Source of the DNA: Parvibaculum sp.
Lineage (GTDB): Bacteria > Pseudomonadota > Alphaproteobacteria > Parvibaculales > Parvibaculaceae
NCBI RefSeq assembly: GCF_002684405.1
Contig: NZ_NYVD01000129.1
Coordinates: 1-54,979 of the forward strand
Length of the DNA: 54,979 bases
Direction: 5' to 3'
The position numbers and the translations under genes were made by a program. Below the pieces are notes generated by a model. It saw nothing but the letters and a program-made list of their open reading frames with translations. It did no database searches and was not told the DNA's origin. This document shows, one piece after another, positions 25,364-34,633 of the stretch (position 1 is the stretch's first letter; every line of letters starts with the position of its first letter).

Positions 25364-28300
25364 GCGGATTTGCGGAACTGGCCGTTACCAGCAATTTCAG
25401 TTTCCTGCGCGGGGGCTCGCATGCGGACGAGCTGGTGTTGCAGGCCAGGGCGCTGGGGCTCGAAGCGATCGGGGTTGCCGACCGGAACACGCTGGCGGGG
25501 GGGGGGCGTGCGCATGCCTCGGCGAAGGCGCATGGGATGCGGCTGCTTGTCGGGGCAAGGCTCATGCTGACGGACGGGTTCGAGGCGATTGCCTATCCGC
25601 GGGACCGGGCCGCCTATGCGCGGCTGACGACGCTGCTGACGCTGGGCAATCGACGCGCGCCCAAGGGGGAATGCCATCTCGTGATGGAGGATGTGTTGGC
25701 GCATGGCGAGGGGTTCTGCTTCATCGCCATGCCGCCGGCAAAGCCGGGCGCGGCGTTCCGGGACAATCTGCGCGTGCTGTCCGATGCGTTTCCCGGGTCG
25801 GTCTGGCTCGGCGTTTCTCCGGCCTATGCAGGAGACGACGGGCGGCGGCAGGCGCGGCTTGCGGCGATGGCGCGGGAAACGGGCGTGCCGCTGATGGCGA
25901 CGAATGATGTGCTTTATCATGTGTCGGCGCGAAAGCCCCTGCAGGATGTGCTCACCTGCATTCGGGAGCACGTGACGCTGGAGGAGGCGGGCTATCTCAT
26001 CGAGGCCAATGCGGAGCGCCATCTGAAACCGGCGGACGAGATGCACCGTTTGCTCGGCCATCTGCCGGAGGCGCTGGCCGCGACCGCGGAGATCGTGGCG
26101 CGGTGCGGTTTCTCGCTCGACGAGCTGGCTTACGAATATCCCGACGACACTTTTTCCGCGACGGAGACGCCGCAGGAACTGCTGGAACGGCTGACATGGG
26201 AAGGGCTTGAGGAACGCTATCCGCAAGGCTGTGATGAAAAGCTCAGACAGACATTGCGCCATGAGCTTCAGCTCATCGGGGAGATGCGCTATGCGCCTTA
26301 TTTTCTCACCGTCTATGACATCGTTCGTTATGCGCGCGAGCAGGACATTCTCTGTCAGGGACGGGGGTCGGCCGCCAACTCTGCCGTTTGCTACTGTCTC
26401 GGCATCACCTCGGTGGACCCGACGCAGATCGATCTTCTGTTCGAGCGTTTCATCTCGCTGGAACGCAAGGAGCCGCCTGATATCGATGTCGATTTCGAGC
26501 ATGAGCGGCGCGAAGAGGTGATCCAGTACATCTATGAGAAATACGGGCGCCATCGCGCCGGGCTGGCGGCGACCGTCATCACCTATCGTTCGCGCAGCGC
26601 GGTGCGCGAAGTGGGCAAGGTGTTCGGCCTGTCGGAGGATGTGGTGGCGGCGCTGGCGAAATCCGGCTGGGGATCGAGCTCGAAAGGCGTTTCGCATGAG
26701 CGCGCGGCGGAAGCCGGGCTCGATCCGACGGATGGGCGGCTGCAACAGGTGCTGGCGCTGTCGGGCGAACTCATCGGGTTTCCACGCCATCTCTCGCAGC
26801 ATGTGGGCGGGTTCGTCATCACGCGCGGCGCGCTTAGCGAGGTGGTGCCGATCCAGAACGCGGCGATGGAAGACCGCACCATCGTCGAATGGGACAAGGA
26901 CGACCTCGATACGCTCGGTATACTGAAGATCGACGTGCTGGCGCTCGGCATGCTGAGCTGTATCCGCCGCGCCTTCGAGCTGCTCGATACGCATTACGGC
27001 GTGACGATGGGGCTTGCCGATGTGCCGCATGACGATGCCCGCGTCTATGGCATGCTGTGCGAGGCGGATTCCATCGGCGTCTTCCAGGTGGAAAGCCGGG
27101 CGCAGATGACCATGCTGCCACGGCTCAGGCCGCGAAAGTTCTACGACCTCGTGGTGGAGGTGGCGATTGTCCGCCCCGGTCCCATTCAGGGCGACATGGT
27201 GCATCCCTATCTGCGCCGTCGCCACGGCAAGGAGCCGGTCGAGTTTCCTTCCGACGCGCTGCGCGAGGTGCTGGGCAAGACCTATGGCGTGCCGCTCTTT
27301 CAGGAGCAGGCGATGAAGATGGCGATTGTCGCGGCGGGGTTCAGCCCGCAGGAAGCCGATTTGCTGCGCCGGGCCATGGCGACTTTCCGCAAGACGGGCA
27401 CGATCGGTCATTACCGCGAAAAGTTCATCGCCGGCATGGAGGCAAACGGGTACGAGACCGATTTCGCCGAGCGCTGTTTCAAGCAGATCGAGGGATTTGC
27501 CGATTACGGCTTTCCCGAAAGCCATGCGGCGAGCTTCGCGCTGCTCGCCTATGTGTCGGCCTGGCTCAAATATTACTACCCGGATGTTTTCTGCGCGGCG
27601 ATTTTGAACTCGCAGCCCATGGGCTTTTACGCGCCCGCCCAGCTCGTGCGCGATGCGCGCGAACATGGCGCGGAGATGCGCGCGGTCGATGTGAATTTCA
27701 GCAATTGGGACTGCGCGCTTGAACCGCTCGACAAGGCCGAAGAGGCAAAGCTGCCCGGCAACCGGTGTGCGGTACGGCTGGGCCTCCGCCAGGTGAAGGG
27801 GTTCCATGCGGGCGATGGCGAAACCGTCGAGGCGCGGCGGGGCAAGGGGTTCGACAGCGTTCGGCATATGTGGCTCGCAACGGGGCTGGCGCCGCGCGTG
27901 GTGGAACGGCTGGCGGATGCGGATGCTTTCCGTTCCCTCGGGCTCGACAGGCGCGCCGCGCTCTGGGCCGTGCGGGGGCTCGGCGGGTATGGGGGCGGAC
28001 ATAAGAGCGGATATGGGGGCGGACAGAACGGCAAGATGCCGGCGGCGCTGCCGCTTTTCGCTGCGATGGAGGAGGGCGGTTTCCAGACGGAAGAGGAAAC
28101 GGCGCTGCCGCCCATGCCGCTGGGCGAGCATGTCGCGCTGGATTATTCGACGCTGCGCCTGTCGCTGAAGGCGCATCCGGTTTCATTTCTGCGCTCGCGC
28201 CTTGTTGCGCGGGGCGTGGCGGCGAATGAAAGGCTGCAGCATATCGACGATCGGAAGCGCGTGAGCGTGGCGGGGATCGTGCTGGCGCGTCAGCGGCCTG

Positions 28301-28581
28301 GCACGGCGAGCGGCGTCATCTTCGCGACGCTGGAGGATGAAACGGGGATTGCCAACATCGTGATCTGGCCCCGGGTGTTCGAGACCTATCGCCGGATCGT
28401 GCTGACCTCGCGGCTGATGATGGTGCGCGGCCGCGTACAGAAGGAAGGGCGCGTTATCCATGTGGTGGCCGACGAGCTGACCGACCTGACGGATGAGCTG
28501 GGGCTTCTCTACGGCATGGACGAGAGTTCCATCAGGGGGCGAACGGCGCGTTTGCTTCCCAATAGCCGCGATTTTCACTGA
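25360..28581 (+). CDS. dnaE2: DnaE2, error-prone DNA polymerase III alpha-like subunit
   Basis: At 1073 residues from GTG 25360 it has the expected length. The PHP-type N-terminus begins AELAVTSNFSFLRGGSHADELV, the family's usual opening. The polymerase core contains GRGSAANSAVCYCLGIT, the catalytic PDIDVDFEHERR and the third carboxylate in LGILKIDVLALGM, then SQHVGGFVITRGAL and an OB-fold near the end (VSVAGIVLARQRPGTASGVIFATLEDETG). DnaE2 does mutagenic translesion synthesis with ImuA and ImuB. An odd feature is YGGGHKSGYGGGQNGK at about 876-891, encoded by an imperfect 24-bp tandem repeat (27989-28035) placed before the OB domain. Confidence 0.95.
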   Translation: MSGFAELAVTSNFSFLRGGSHADELVLQARALGLEAIGVADRNTLAGGGRAHASAKAHGMRLLVGARLMLTDGFEAIAYPRDRAAYARLTTLLTLGNRRAPKGECHLVMEDVLAHGEGFCFIAMPPAKPGAAFRDNLRVLSDAFPGSVWLGVSPAYAGDDGRRQARLAAMARETGVPLMATNDVLYHVSARKPLQDVLTCIREHVTLEEAGYLIEANAERHLKPADEMHRLLGHLPEALAATAEIVARCGFSLDELAYEYPDDTFSATETPQELLERLTWEGLEERYPQGCDEKLRQTLRHELQLIGEMRYAPYFLTVYDIVRYAREQDILCQGRGSAANSAVCYCLGITSVDPTQIDLLFERFISLERKEPPDIDVDFEHERREEVIQYIYEKYGRHRAGLAATVITYRSRSAVREVGKVFGLSEDVVAALAKSGWGSSSKGVSHERAAEAGLDPTDGRLQQVLALSGELIGFPRHLSQHVGGFVITRGALSEVVPIQNAAMEDRTIVEWDKDDLDTLGILKIDVLALGMLSCIRRAFELLDTHYGVTMGLADVPHDDARVYGMLCEADSIGVFQVESRAQMTMLPRLRPRKFYDLVVEVAIVRPGPIQGDMVHPYLRRRHGKEPVEFPSDALREVLGKTYGVPLFQEQAMKMAIVAAGFSPQEADLLRRAMATFRKTGTIGHYREKFIAGMEANGYETDFAERCFKQIEGFADYGFPESHAASFALLAYVSAWLKYYYPDVFCAAILNSQPMGFYAPAQLVRDAREHGAEMRAVDVNFSNWDCALEPLDKAEEAKLPGNRCAVRLGLRQVKGFHAGDGETVEARRGKGFDSVRHMWLATGLAPRVVERLADADAFRSLGLDRRAALWAVRGLGGYGGGHKSGYGGGQNGKMPAALPLFAAMEEGGFQTEEETALPPMPLGEHVALDYSTLRLSLKAHPVSFLRSRLVARGVAANERLQHIDDRKRVSVAGIVLARQRPGTASGVIFATLEDETGIANIVIWPRVFETYRRIVLTSRLMMVRGRVQKEGRVIHVVADELTDLTDELGLLYGMDESSIRGRTARLLPNSRDFH

Positions 28582-28587
28582 AGGCGG

Positions 28588-29046
28588 CTATCTTATCCTG
28601 CCATTGTATTTGCCGAAGGCGAGTTCGTTGCTGTTCTTCGGGCGCCATATCTTCTCGACGATCACGCCGGAAAGCTCCGTGACGAGAAAAAGACCGATAG
28701 CGGGCGTGGCGCCCTGATAGAGCGCGAACAGGATCAGAACCGATACGGCCAAACGGCCCAGCGAATCGATCCGCGCGTTGAACTCGCTCGGGTCGTGGAG
28801 CCTGGCAAGCGCCCAGACGACCCCGAGCAGGCCGGTGACATGGATAAACAGCATCGAAATGGGGTTCAGAACCGGAAAACCGGTAAACCAGCCTATCGCA
28901 TAATCCAGCCGATAGAGGAGCGTGATGACCCATTCTCCGACAAAGGGAATGGCAAGGGGCAGGGTGATTGCGAGATCGAGCCAGGCAAAGGCCCGTGTCA
29001 GCCGTCGACGCCGGGGCGACTCCTTCATTCTTTCCATGTTTTCCAT
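28588..29046 (-). CDS. Small integral membrane protein, unknown function
   Basis: I take the ATG at 29046 (152 residues); ATGs at 29037 and 29028 are equally possible and the ribosome site is weak. After a basic start (MKESPRRRRLTRAFAW) there are about four hydrophobic segments (LDLAITLPLAIPFVGEWVITLLY, PISMLFIHVTGLLGVVWAL, LAVSVLILFALYQGATPAIGLFLVTEL) and a polar C-terminal tail. No family is recognised. It converges with dnaE2 six bases away and is divergent from the exporter operon. Confidence 0.72.
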   Translation of the reverse strand: MENMERMKESPRRRRLTRAFAWLDLAITLPLAIPFVGEWVITLLYRLDYAIGWFTGFPVLNPISMLFIHVTGLLGVVWALARLHDPSEFNARIDSLGRLAVSVLILFALYQGATPAIGLFLVTELSGVIVEKIWRPKNSNELAFGKYNGRIR

Positions 29047-29158
29047 GTCCCTATTGCGGCCTCCAATGCGACGATAGGTCAACCCCGGGGACGCCATTTA
29101 GCGGCTGTTTCTGATATAAGGGGCAGCGCGGGTATGGCGTCACGAGAGCGGGTTGCGA

Positions 29159-30175
29159 ATGTCCAGAAAATTCCTCTGGGTCGGTGGGCTGATATTGCTG
29201 GGCGTCCTCGCGGGCGGCCTTTTTCTGATTTTCAGCCCGGCAAGTGTACAGACGGTAAAGCCGCATCGCGGCGAGGCGGTGGAAGCGGTCTATGCCACGG
29301 GGACGGTCGAATCCGTTCGTTACGCCTATGTTGGGTCCAAGGTTATCGGCCGTGTGACCGATGTGCCGGTGCGCGAGGGAGAAAAGGTGAGCGAGGGGCA
29401 GGTGCTCGCCGTTCTCGATGCCCGTGAGGCCATTTCACAGCTTCAGGAAGCGCGGGCGAAGCTCGATCTTGCCCGCTCCGATCTTTCGCGCGCCAGGCGC
29501 CTCTTCAAGGGCGGTCATGTTTCCAAAGCGGCGCTCGATCAGGCGGTGAGCGTGTCGCAGGCCGCCGAAAGCGCCGTCGAGGGCGCCAAGGCAAGGCTCG
29601 ACGAGCATTTCATTCTGGCGCCGCTCACAGGCGAAGTTCTGCGTTCGGTGAAGCAGATCAAGCCCGGCGACATGGTGGGCGCCAACCAGAATCTTTTCCT
29701 GATCGGCGATCCCTCTTCGCTGGAAATCAACGCCGAGGTCGATGAGGAAGACATTCCGCGCATCAAGCCGGGGCAGGTCGCGCTCATTCGCGCGGATGCG
29801 TTTTCCGGCCAGGCGCTGAAGGGCAGGGTGAGCCGGATCACGCCGCATGGCGACCCGGTGGCGCGGACCTATCGCGTCTATATTTTGCTGCCGTCCGACA
29901 CGCCGCTGCTTTCCGGCATGACGACGGAAATCAATATCGTCGTCGATGAGCGCAAGGATGCGCTGCTTGTGCCCGTTACGGCGATATCGGGCGCGGGGGT
30001 CTGGGTGTTCAAGGATGGCCGGGCGCATCTTGCCGATGTGACGCTCGGCACGGTGGGCGAGGAAATGGCGGAGATCAAAAGCGGTCTCGACGACACGGCC
30101 GAGGTTATCGCGAACCCGCCGTCCGGTCTTGAAGAGGGGCAGCGTGTGCAGGCGGCCCCGGCCGAAAAGGACTAG
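29159..30175 (+). CDS. Periplasmic adaptor (membrane fusion protein) of an ABC exporter
   Basis: The 338-residue protein starts at ATG 29159. It has one N-terminal anchor (FLWVGGLILLGVLAGGLFLIF), then the HlyD/MacA layout: a lipoyl half (VGSKVIGRVTDVPVREGEKVSEGQVLAVLD), a helical hairpin (REAISQLQEARAKLDLARSDLSRARRLF), the second lipoyl half (LTGEVLRSVKQIKPGDMV) and beta-barrel domains ending in ALLVPVTAISGAGVWVFKDG. The hairpin is short, as in MacA/DevB-like adaptors. It is followed 7 bp later by the permease and then the ATPase, the DevB-DevC-DevA order. Confidence 0.9.
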   Translation: MSRKFLWVGGLILLGVLAGGLFLIFSPASVQTVKPHRGEAVEAVYATGTVESVRYAYVGSKVIGRVTDVPVREGEKVSEGQVLAVLDAREAISQLQEARAKLDLARSDLSRARRLFKGGHVSKAALDQAVSVSQAAESAVEGAKARLDEHFILAPLTGEVLRSVKQIKPGDMVGANQNLFLIGDPSSLEINAEVDEEDIPRIKPGQVALIRADAFSGQALKGRVSRITPHGDPVARTYRVYILLPSDTPLLSGMTTEINIVVDERKDALLVPVTAISGAGVWVFKDGRAHLADVTLGTVGEEMAEIKSGLDDTAEVIANPPSGLEEGQRVQAAPAEKD

Positions 30176-30182
30176 GGCCCCC

Positions 30183-31433
30183 ATGTTCTGGCGTGTCGCC
30201 TTTTCCATCGCGGCTGCGCAGCTGACCCATCGGCGCCGGCAGACCGTCGTGTCGGTGCTGGGCGTGGCGCTGGGCGTGGGCTTCTTTATCGGCGTCTCCA
30301 GCATCATGTCCGGCTCGGAAAAGGATTTCGTGGACCGGCTGGTGAACAGCTCGCCGCATATCACCGTCAAGGACGAGTTCCGCCACCCTGCCAAGCAGCC
30401 GGTCTTCATCCGGTTTCCCAAGGCGGCGGTGAAGCTGGAAAACGTCAAGCCGCGGGAATATCTGCGCGGCATCAAGAACTATGGCGAGAAGGTGGAGGAA
30501 CTGTCGAAGCGGCCGGGCTATATCGCCGAAGCCGCGCTGACGGGACAGGCCATCGTGCGCTATGCCAACAAGGATGTGAGCGCCTCGCTGATCGGCATCG
30601 ATCCGTCCAAGGAAAAACTGCTGACCAAGGTTGCCGAGGATATGAGGGAGGGCAGCCTCGAGCGGCTGCGCACCGCATCCGACGGGATCGTGATCGGCTC
30701 GGGCATGTCCACCAGGCTGAGCCTGAAGCTCGGCGATCTCGCGACGGTGGTGTCTCCGGCGGGGCTGGTGAAACGTATGAAGGTGGTGGGGATCTTCCAC
30801 ACCGGCAATCTGCTGCTCGACGAGGGGCAGATCTACATGCTGCTCAAGGATGCGCAGGTGCTGCTCGACAAGCCCTTCATCGCCAACCAGCTTCGCATCA
30901 AGGTGCCCGATCCGAACCAGGCGGAGGCCATCGCCGCGGGGCTGGAAGCGCGCTGGGGCTATCGCTCGGAAAGCTGGCAGGAAGTGAACCGGGACATTCT
31001 CGGTCTTTTCATCATCCGTAATGCGATCATGTATTCCATCGTCTCGGCGATCATGATCGTGGCCTCGTTCGGCATCTTCAACATCATCTCGACGGTGGTG
31101 CTGGAGAAGCGCCGCGACATTGCCATCCTGATGTCGATGGGATTTCGCGAGGCCGACATCCAGTACATCTTTCTGATGCAGGGTTTTCTTGTCGGCGTGC
31201 TCGGCATGCTGATGGGGTGGGCTATCGGCTGGGGCCTGCTGGGTATTCTGGGGCAGGTGAAGTTCAACGTGCCAGGCATGGCGGACCGGCAGGGCTTCGT
31301 CCTCGACTGGGGCATCTTTCAATGGGCGGTCGGCGGTGCCTTCTCGCTGATCGCAGCGATCGGCGCGGCCTGGATCCCGGCGCGCAAGGCGGCGCAGGTG
31401 CAGCCGGTGGACATCATCCGGGGGGCTGTGTGA
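30183..31433 (+). CDS. ABC exporter permease, MacB/LolE/DevC type (FtsX fold)
   Basis: This 416-residue permease starts at ATG 30183. It has an N-terminal TM (QTVVSVLGVALGVGFFIGVSSIMSGSEKDF), a large periplasmic domain (about 45-270) and three C-terminal TMs of the FtsX domain (AIMYSIVSAIMIVASFGIFNIIS, FLVGVLGMLMGWAIGWGLLGIL, WAVGGAFSLIAAIGAAWIPA). The cytoplasmic loop VLEKRRDIAILMSMGFREADI is the coupling segment that meets the ATPase. This is the mechanotransmission class, which pushes substrates out of the periplasm rather than across the inner membrane. The stop and the next start share one base (TGATG). Confidence 0.91.
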   Translation: MFWRVAFSIAAAQLTHRRRQTVVSVLGVALGVGFFIGVSSIMSGSEKDFVDRLVNSSPHITVKDEFRHPAKQPVFIRFPKAAVKLENVKPREYLRGIKNYGEKVEELSKRPGYIAEAALTGQAIVRYANKDVSASLIGIDPSKEKLLTKVAEDMREGSLERLRTASDGIVIGSGMSTRLSLKLGDLATVVSPAGLVKRMKVVGIFHTGNLLLDEGQIYMLLKDAQVLLDKPFIANQLRIKVPDPNQAEAIAAGLEARWGYRSESWQEVNRDILGLFIIRNAIMYSIVSAIMIVASFGIFNIISTVVLEKRRDIAILMSMGFREADIQYIFLMQGFLVGVLGMLMGWAIGWGLLGILGQVKFNVPGMADRQGFVLDWGIFQWAVGGAFSLIAAIGAAWIPARKAAQVQPVDIIRGAV

Positions 31434-32143
31434 TGGGGGCGGCACGGCTCCAGGAAGGTGTTCTCGTCGAGGCGCGCAACGTAACGCGCATTCTCGATCT
31501 CGCCGTGCCGGTGCGGCTCGTTCACGATATCGACCTGAAAGTGGAGAGCGGCGAGTTCGTCACGATCACCGGGCCGTCCGGCTCCGGCAAATCCTCGCTG
31601 CTCTATCTGCTCGGGCTGCTGGATGTGCCGAGCGAAGGCGAGGTGCTGATCGGCGGACAGACGACGGCGGGGCTTTCGTCGAACGAGCTGGCGGCGCTGC
31701 GGCTATCGCGTCTCGGCTTCGTCTTCCAGTTTCATTTCCTGCTGCCGGAATTCAGCGTGCTGCATAATGTGGCGCTGCCCATGCGGCGTCTCGGGCGGCT
31801 GAGCGAAAAGGAGCTGACGGAGCGCGGTCTGGCGCTTCTCGACCGGCTGGGGATCGCCGACCAGGCGGAGAAGATGCCGGACCAGCTTTCGGGCGGCCAG
31901 CGCCAGCGCGTGGCGATTGCGCGCTCGCTCGGCAACGATCCGCATATCATTCTGGCGGACGAGCCCACCGGCAATCTCGATACGAAAAACAGCGAGGTGG
32001 TGCGCGATATCTTCCGGCGGCTGGCGGAGGAAGAGGGGCGCACCATCATCGCGGTCACGCATGAGCCCGCCTTCGCGGAAGCGGCGATGCGCAATGTGCA
32101 TCTGGTGGATGGCGAGATCGTGTCGGATACGAAACACGGCTAG
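31433..32143 (+). CDS. ABC exporter ATPase, LolD/MacB/DevA type
   Basis: The 236-residue ATPase has Walker A ITGPSGSGKSSLLYLLGLLD, signature LSGGQRQRVAIARSL, Walker B IILADEPTGNLDTKN and the switch His (AVTHEPAFAEAA). GNLD after Walker B and the short length place it in the LolD/MacB group. The first TGATG overlap and the preceding adaptor make a three-gene exporter. Since the permease is not a LolC/LolE pair and an adaptor is present, I favour efflux or secretion over lipoprotein sorting. The substrate is unknown. Confidence 0.92.
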   Translation: MGAARLQEGVLVEARNVTRILDLAVPVRLVHDIDLKVESGEFVTITGPSGSGKSSLLYLLGLLDVPSEGEVLIGGQTTAGLSSNELAALRLSRLGFVFQFHFLLPEFSVLHNVALPMRRLGRLSEKELTERGLALLDRLGIADQAEKMPDQLSGGQRQRVAIARSLGNDPHIILADEPTGNLDTKNSEVVRDIFRRLAEEEGRTIIAVTHEPAFAEAAMRNVHLVDGEIVSDTKHG

Positions 32144-32167
32144 CGCAGGGCCGTCTTTCCGCCGCCC

Positions 32168-32851
32168 TCAGGCGTAGGCGACCCAGCCGCGCCAGGTGAA
32201 GGCCGCATAGAACTGGCTGACATCCGAGAAACCGGCGGTGCGGAAAATCGCCTCGTCGTCCTCCGGCTCGATGGCAGGCAGGCTGGCATCGACGGCGGCG
32301 CGGGCGTTTTCGGCGATGGCTGGCTCGATGCCGGCGGCGATAGCGAAGGCCGCATAGCGCGACAGCCAGAGCGCCCGTTCGGCGGCGCTTTGCGGAAAGC
32401 TGGCGTGGACCGCCACAAAAGGGGCGCCGGGTGCGAGGCGGCGGTGGATTTCCGCCACGGTGCGCTCGCGTTCTTCGCGTTCCAGAAAATGCAGGGTCAG
32501 GAGGCATACCGCCGCATCGAACGGGCCCTCCGGCGCATCTTCGATATAGCCCTCATGCAAGTCTACACGATCGGCCAGCGGCCCGAGGGTGCGGGCGGCG
32601 AGTTTCAGCATTTCCGGGGCGGGGTCCACGCCGTCGAAGGTCCAGCCGGGCTGGGCTTCGGCGAGCGCTTTCAGCTCCATACCGCCGCCGGCGCCGAGCA
32701 CCAGAATGCGCGCGTCCTGCGGGGCGCGTTCGGCCAGTAGGATCGCCGTCATGCGGTGCATATCCGCAAGGCCCGGCACGAAGCGCATGGGGCCGTCGGT
32801 ATAGCGCGCCACGGCTTCGGGGTCCTCGAAAGATTTCAGGAACTGGTTCAC
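32168..32851 (-). CDS. Class I SAM-dependent methyltransferase
   Basis: This 227-residue enzyme has motif I ARILVLGAGGGMELKALA, the acidic motif FDGVDPAPEM and the post-I stretch PFDAAVCLLTLHFL, followed by RRLAPGAPFVAVHASFP, as in tellurite-resistance/TehB-like and small-molecule methyltransferases. The substrate is unknown. It starts 15 bp after the Rrf2-type regulator on the same strand, so it is likely the regulator's co-transcribed target. Confidence 0.87.
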   Translation of the reverse strand: MNQFLKSFEDPEAVARYTDGPMRFVPGLADMHRMTAILLAERAPQDARILVLGAGGGMELKALAEAQPGWTFDGVDPAPEMLKLAARTLGPLADRVDLHEGYIEDAPEGPFDAAVCLLTLHFLEREERERTVAEIHRRLAPGAPFVAVHASFPQSAAERALWLSRYAAFAIAAGIEPAIAENARAAVDASLPAIEPEDDEAIFRTAGFSDVSQFYAAFTWRGWVAYA

Positions 32852-32866
32852 GGTGCGGTTTTCCTT

Positions 32867-33310
32867 TCAGGCACAGAGATGCGCGGGGCTGTGGATCGCT
32901 GCGTGTATGCGCGATTGCAGGGCGGCGAGGGACAGATCCGCGAAACGGGCAAGGAGCAGGGCTTCGGCGTCGCGAAACGCGCCGTCGAGCGTTTCGTTGA
33001 CGGCCTGCTCGATGAGGCAGTCCGGGTTCTGCGTCCGGTGAGTGAGGGAGAGCAGGGGGCCGCCGCCGAGCGCGAGATAGACGTCGCGCAGCGTCAGCTC
33101 CGCCAGAGGGCGGGAGAGGGTCCAGCCGCCGTGATGTCCCTTCCTCGATTGCACGATGCCGTGTTCGCGAAGTCCTCCCATCAGGCGGCGGATCACGACG
33201 GGATTGGTGTTCATCGCCGAAGCGAGCAGCCCGGAGGTGACGGGCTCCTCCATATCCGCCATGTGCAGCAGGAGATGAAGGGCGAGGGACAATTGGCTGT
33301 TGGATTTCAT
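32867..33310 (-). CDS. Rrf2-family transcriptional regulator
   Basis: From ATG 33310 the protein has 147 residues: winged helix with SQLSLALHLLLHMADMEEPVTSGLLASAMNTNPVVIRRLMGGLREHGIVQSRKGHHGGWTL, the Rrf2 DNA-binding region including the GGWTL wing. Of the three cysteines that ligate Fe-S clusters in IscR/NsrR only one is present near the expected region (NPDC), and one lies at the C-terminus (HLCA), so it is probably a cluster-free, YwnA-like or thiol-sensing member. A longer frame to 33346 would read through the palindrome at 33308-33330, which overlaps the chosen start and suggests autorepression. Confidence 0.88.
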   Translation of the reverse strand: MKSNSQLSLALHLLLHMADMEEPVTSGLLASAMNTNPVVIRRLMGGLREHGIVQSRKGHHGGWTLSRPLAELTLRDVYLALGGGPLLSLTHRTQNPDCLIEQAVNETLDGAFRDAEALLLARFADLSLAALQSRIHAAIHSPAHLCA

Positions 33311-33330
33311 GTAACTTTTATAGTTACATG
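33308..33330. promoter_or_regulatory. Palindrome over the Rrf2 gene start, probable operator
   Basis: CATGTAACT-N5-AGTTACATG is a perfect 9-bp inverted repeat with spacer TTTAT, AT-rich in an otherwise GC-rich region. The left CAT is the start codon of the regulator read on the minus strand. Confidence 0.78.
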
Positions 33331-33457
33331 AAAGGGCGGGCGTCAAGAGCCTCCCGCGACCGCGACCGCGAGACGGGCAGGGCTGGATTGCGTTGTCGGC
33401 TGACGCCTCCTCGCAATGACGTTTATGAGTTAGCGCGAGAGTTCCCGCTTTTTGCGT

Positions 33458-34633
33458 TTAGCGCGAAAGTTCGCGCATGGCACCGTCGAGGCCTTCCAGC
33501 GTCAGCGGGAACATGCGCTCGGCCATGATCTGTTTCACGATCTGGAGCGAGGGCGTGTATTCCCAGTGGCGCTCGGCGACAGGGTTCAGCCAGACGCAGT
33601 TTTCGTAGATCTGGTTGACGCGCTCGAGCCAGATGCCGCCGGGCTCTTCGTTCCAGTGTTCCACCGAGCCGCCCGCATAGGTGATCTCATAGGGGCTCAT
33701 GGTGGCGTCGCCGACGAAGATGACCTTGTAGTCGGACGGATATTTGTGGAGCACGTCCCAGGTATCCATCTTCTCGGTATGGCGGCGGCGATTGTCCTTC
33801 CACACGCCTTCGTAAAGGCAGTTGTGGAAGTAGAAATATTCCATGTTCTTGAATTCCGTCCGCGCGGCGGAAAACAGCTCCTCGCAGAGCTTGATATGGC
33901 TGTCCATGGAGCCGCCGATATCGAAGAAGATCAGCACGTTGATCTTGTTGCGGCGTTCCGGGACCATCTTGATGTCGAGATAGCCGTTTTGCGCGGTGGA
34001 GCGGATCGTATCGTCGAGATCGAGTTCGGTCGGTGCGCCGTCGCGGGCGAAGCGGCGCAGGCGCCTGAGCGCCACCTTGATGTTGCGCGTGCCGAGTTCG
34101 ACCTGATCGTCGAGGTTTTTATATTCGCGCTTGTCCCAGACCTTCACGGCCTTGCCGTGGCGGCCTTCCTTCTGGCCGATGCGGACGCCTTCCGGATTGT
34201 AGCCGTTCGCACCGAAGGGGGAGGTGCCGCCCGTGCCGATCCACTTGTTGCCGCCTTCATGGCGCTCGTCCTGTTCCTCGAGGCGCTTTTGCAGCTCCTC
34301 CATGATCTTTTCCCAGCCGCCCAGTGCCTCGATCTCGGCTTTCTCTTCCTCGGTGAGGAATTTCTCGGTCAGCGAGCGCAGCCATTCTTCCGGGATTTCG
34401 GCGAGGTCCGCCTCGCTCATCATGTCGAGGCCCTTGAAGACATGGGAGAAGACGCGGTCGAACTTGTCGAGATTGCGTTCGTCCTTCACCAGCGCGGAGC
34501 GGGAGAGGAAATAGAAATCCTCCACATTCTGCTCGATGACATGCGCGTCCAGCGCTTCGAGCAGGGTGAGATATTCGCGCAGGCTGACCGGCACATTGTT
34601 GGTGCGGAGTTCCTGGAAGAAATTGACGAACAT
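33458..34633 (-). CDS. VWA-domain protein, CoxE-like, partner of the MoxR ATPase
   Basis: This 391-residue cytoplasmic protein has an N-terminal helical part (FFQELRTNNVPVSLREYLTLLEAL, the CoxE opening), a charged linker (KIMEELQKRLEEQDERHEGG, then GTSPFGANGYNPEGVRIGQ) and a C-terminal von Willebrand A domain with MIDAS residues in FFDIGGSMDSH and later GDATMSPYEI. MoxR ATPases and CoxE-type VWA proteins act together as chaperones that insert metals or mature complexes. The MoxR gene lies on the same strand 690 bp upstream, with a secreted protein gene on the opposite strand between. Confidence 0.9.
   Translation of the reverse strand: MFVNFFQELRTNNVPVSLREYLTLLEALDAHVIEQNVEDFYFLSRSALVKDERNLDKFDRVFSHVFKGLDMMSEADLAEIPEEWLRSLTEKFLTEEEKAEIEALGGWEKIMEELQKRLEEQDERHEGGNKWIGTGGTSPFGANGYNPEGVRIGQKEGRHGKAVKVWDKREYKNLDDQVELGTRNIKVALRRLRRFARDGAPTELDLDDTIRSTAQNGYLDIKMVPERRNKINVLIFFDIGGSMDSHIKLCEELFSAARTEFKNMEYFYFHNCLYEGVWKDNRRRHTEKMDTWDVLHKYPSDYKVIFVGDATMSPYEITYAGGSVEHWNEEPGGIWLERVNQIYENCVWLNPVAERHWEYTPSLQIVKQIMAERMFPLTLEGLDGAMRELSR

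Noticed and set aside
25105-28176. A 1023-residue open frame on the minus strand
   Set aside because: It is antisense to dnaE2, Arg/His-rich with no recognisable domain, and exists only because high GC removes stop codons in the complementary frame.
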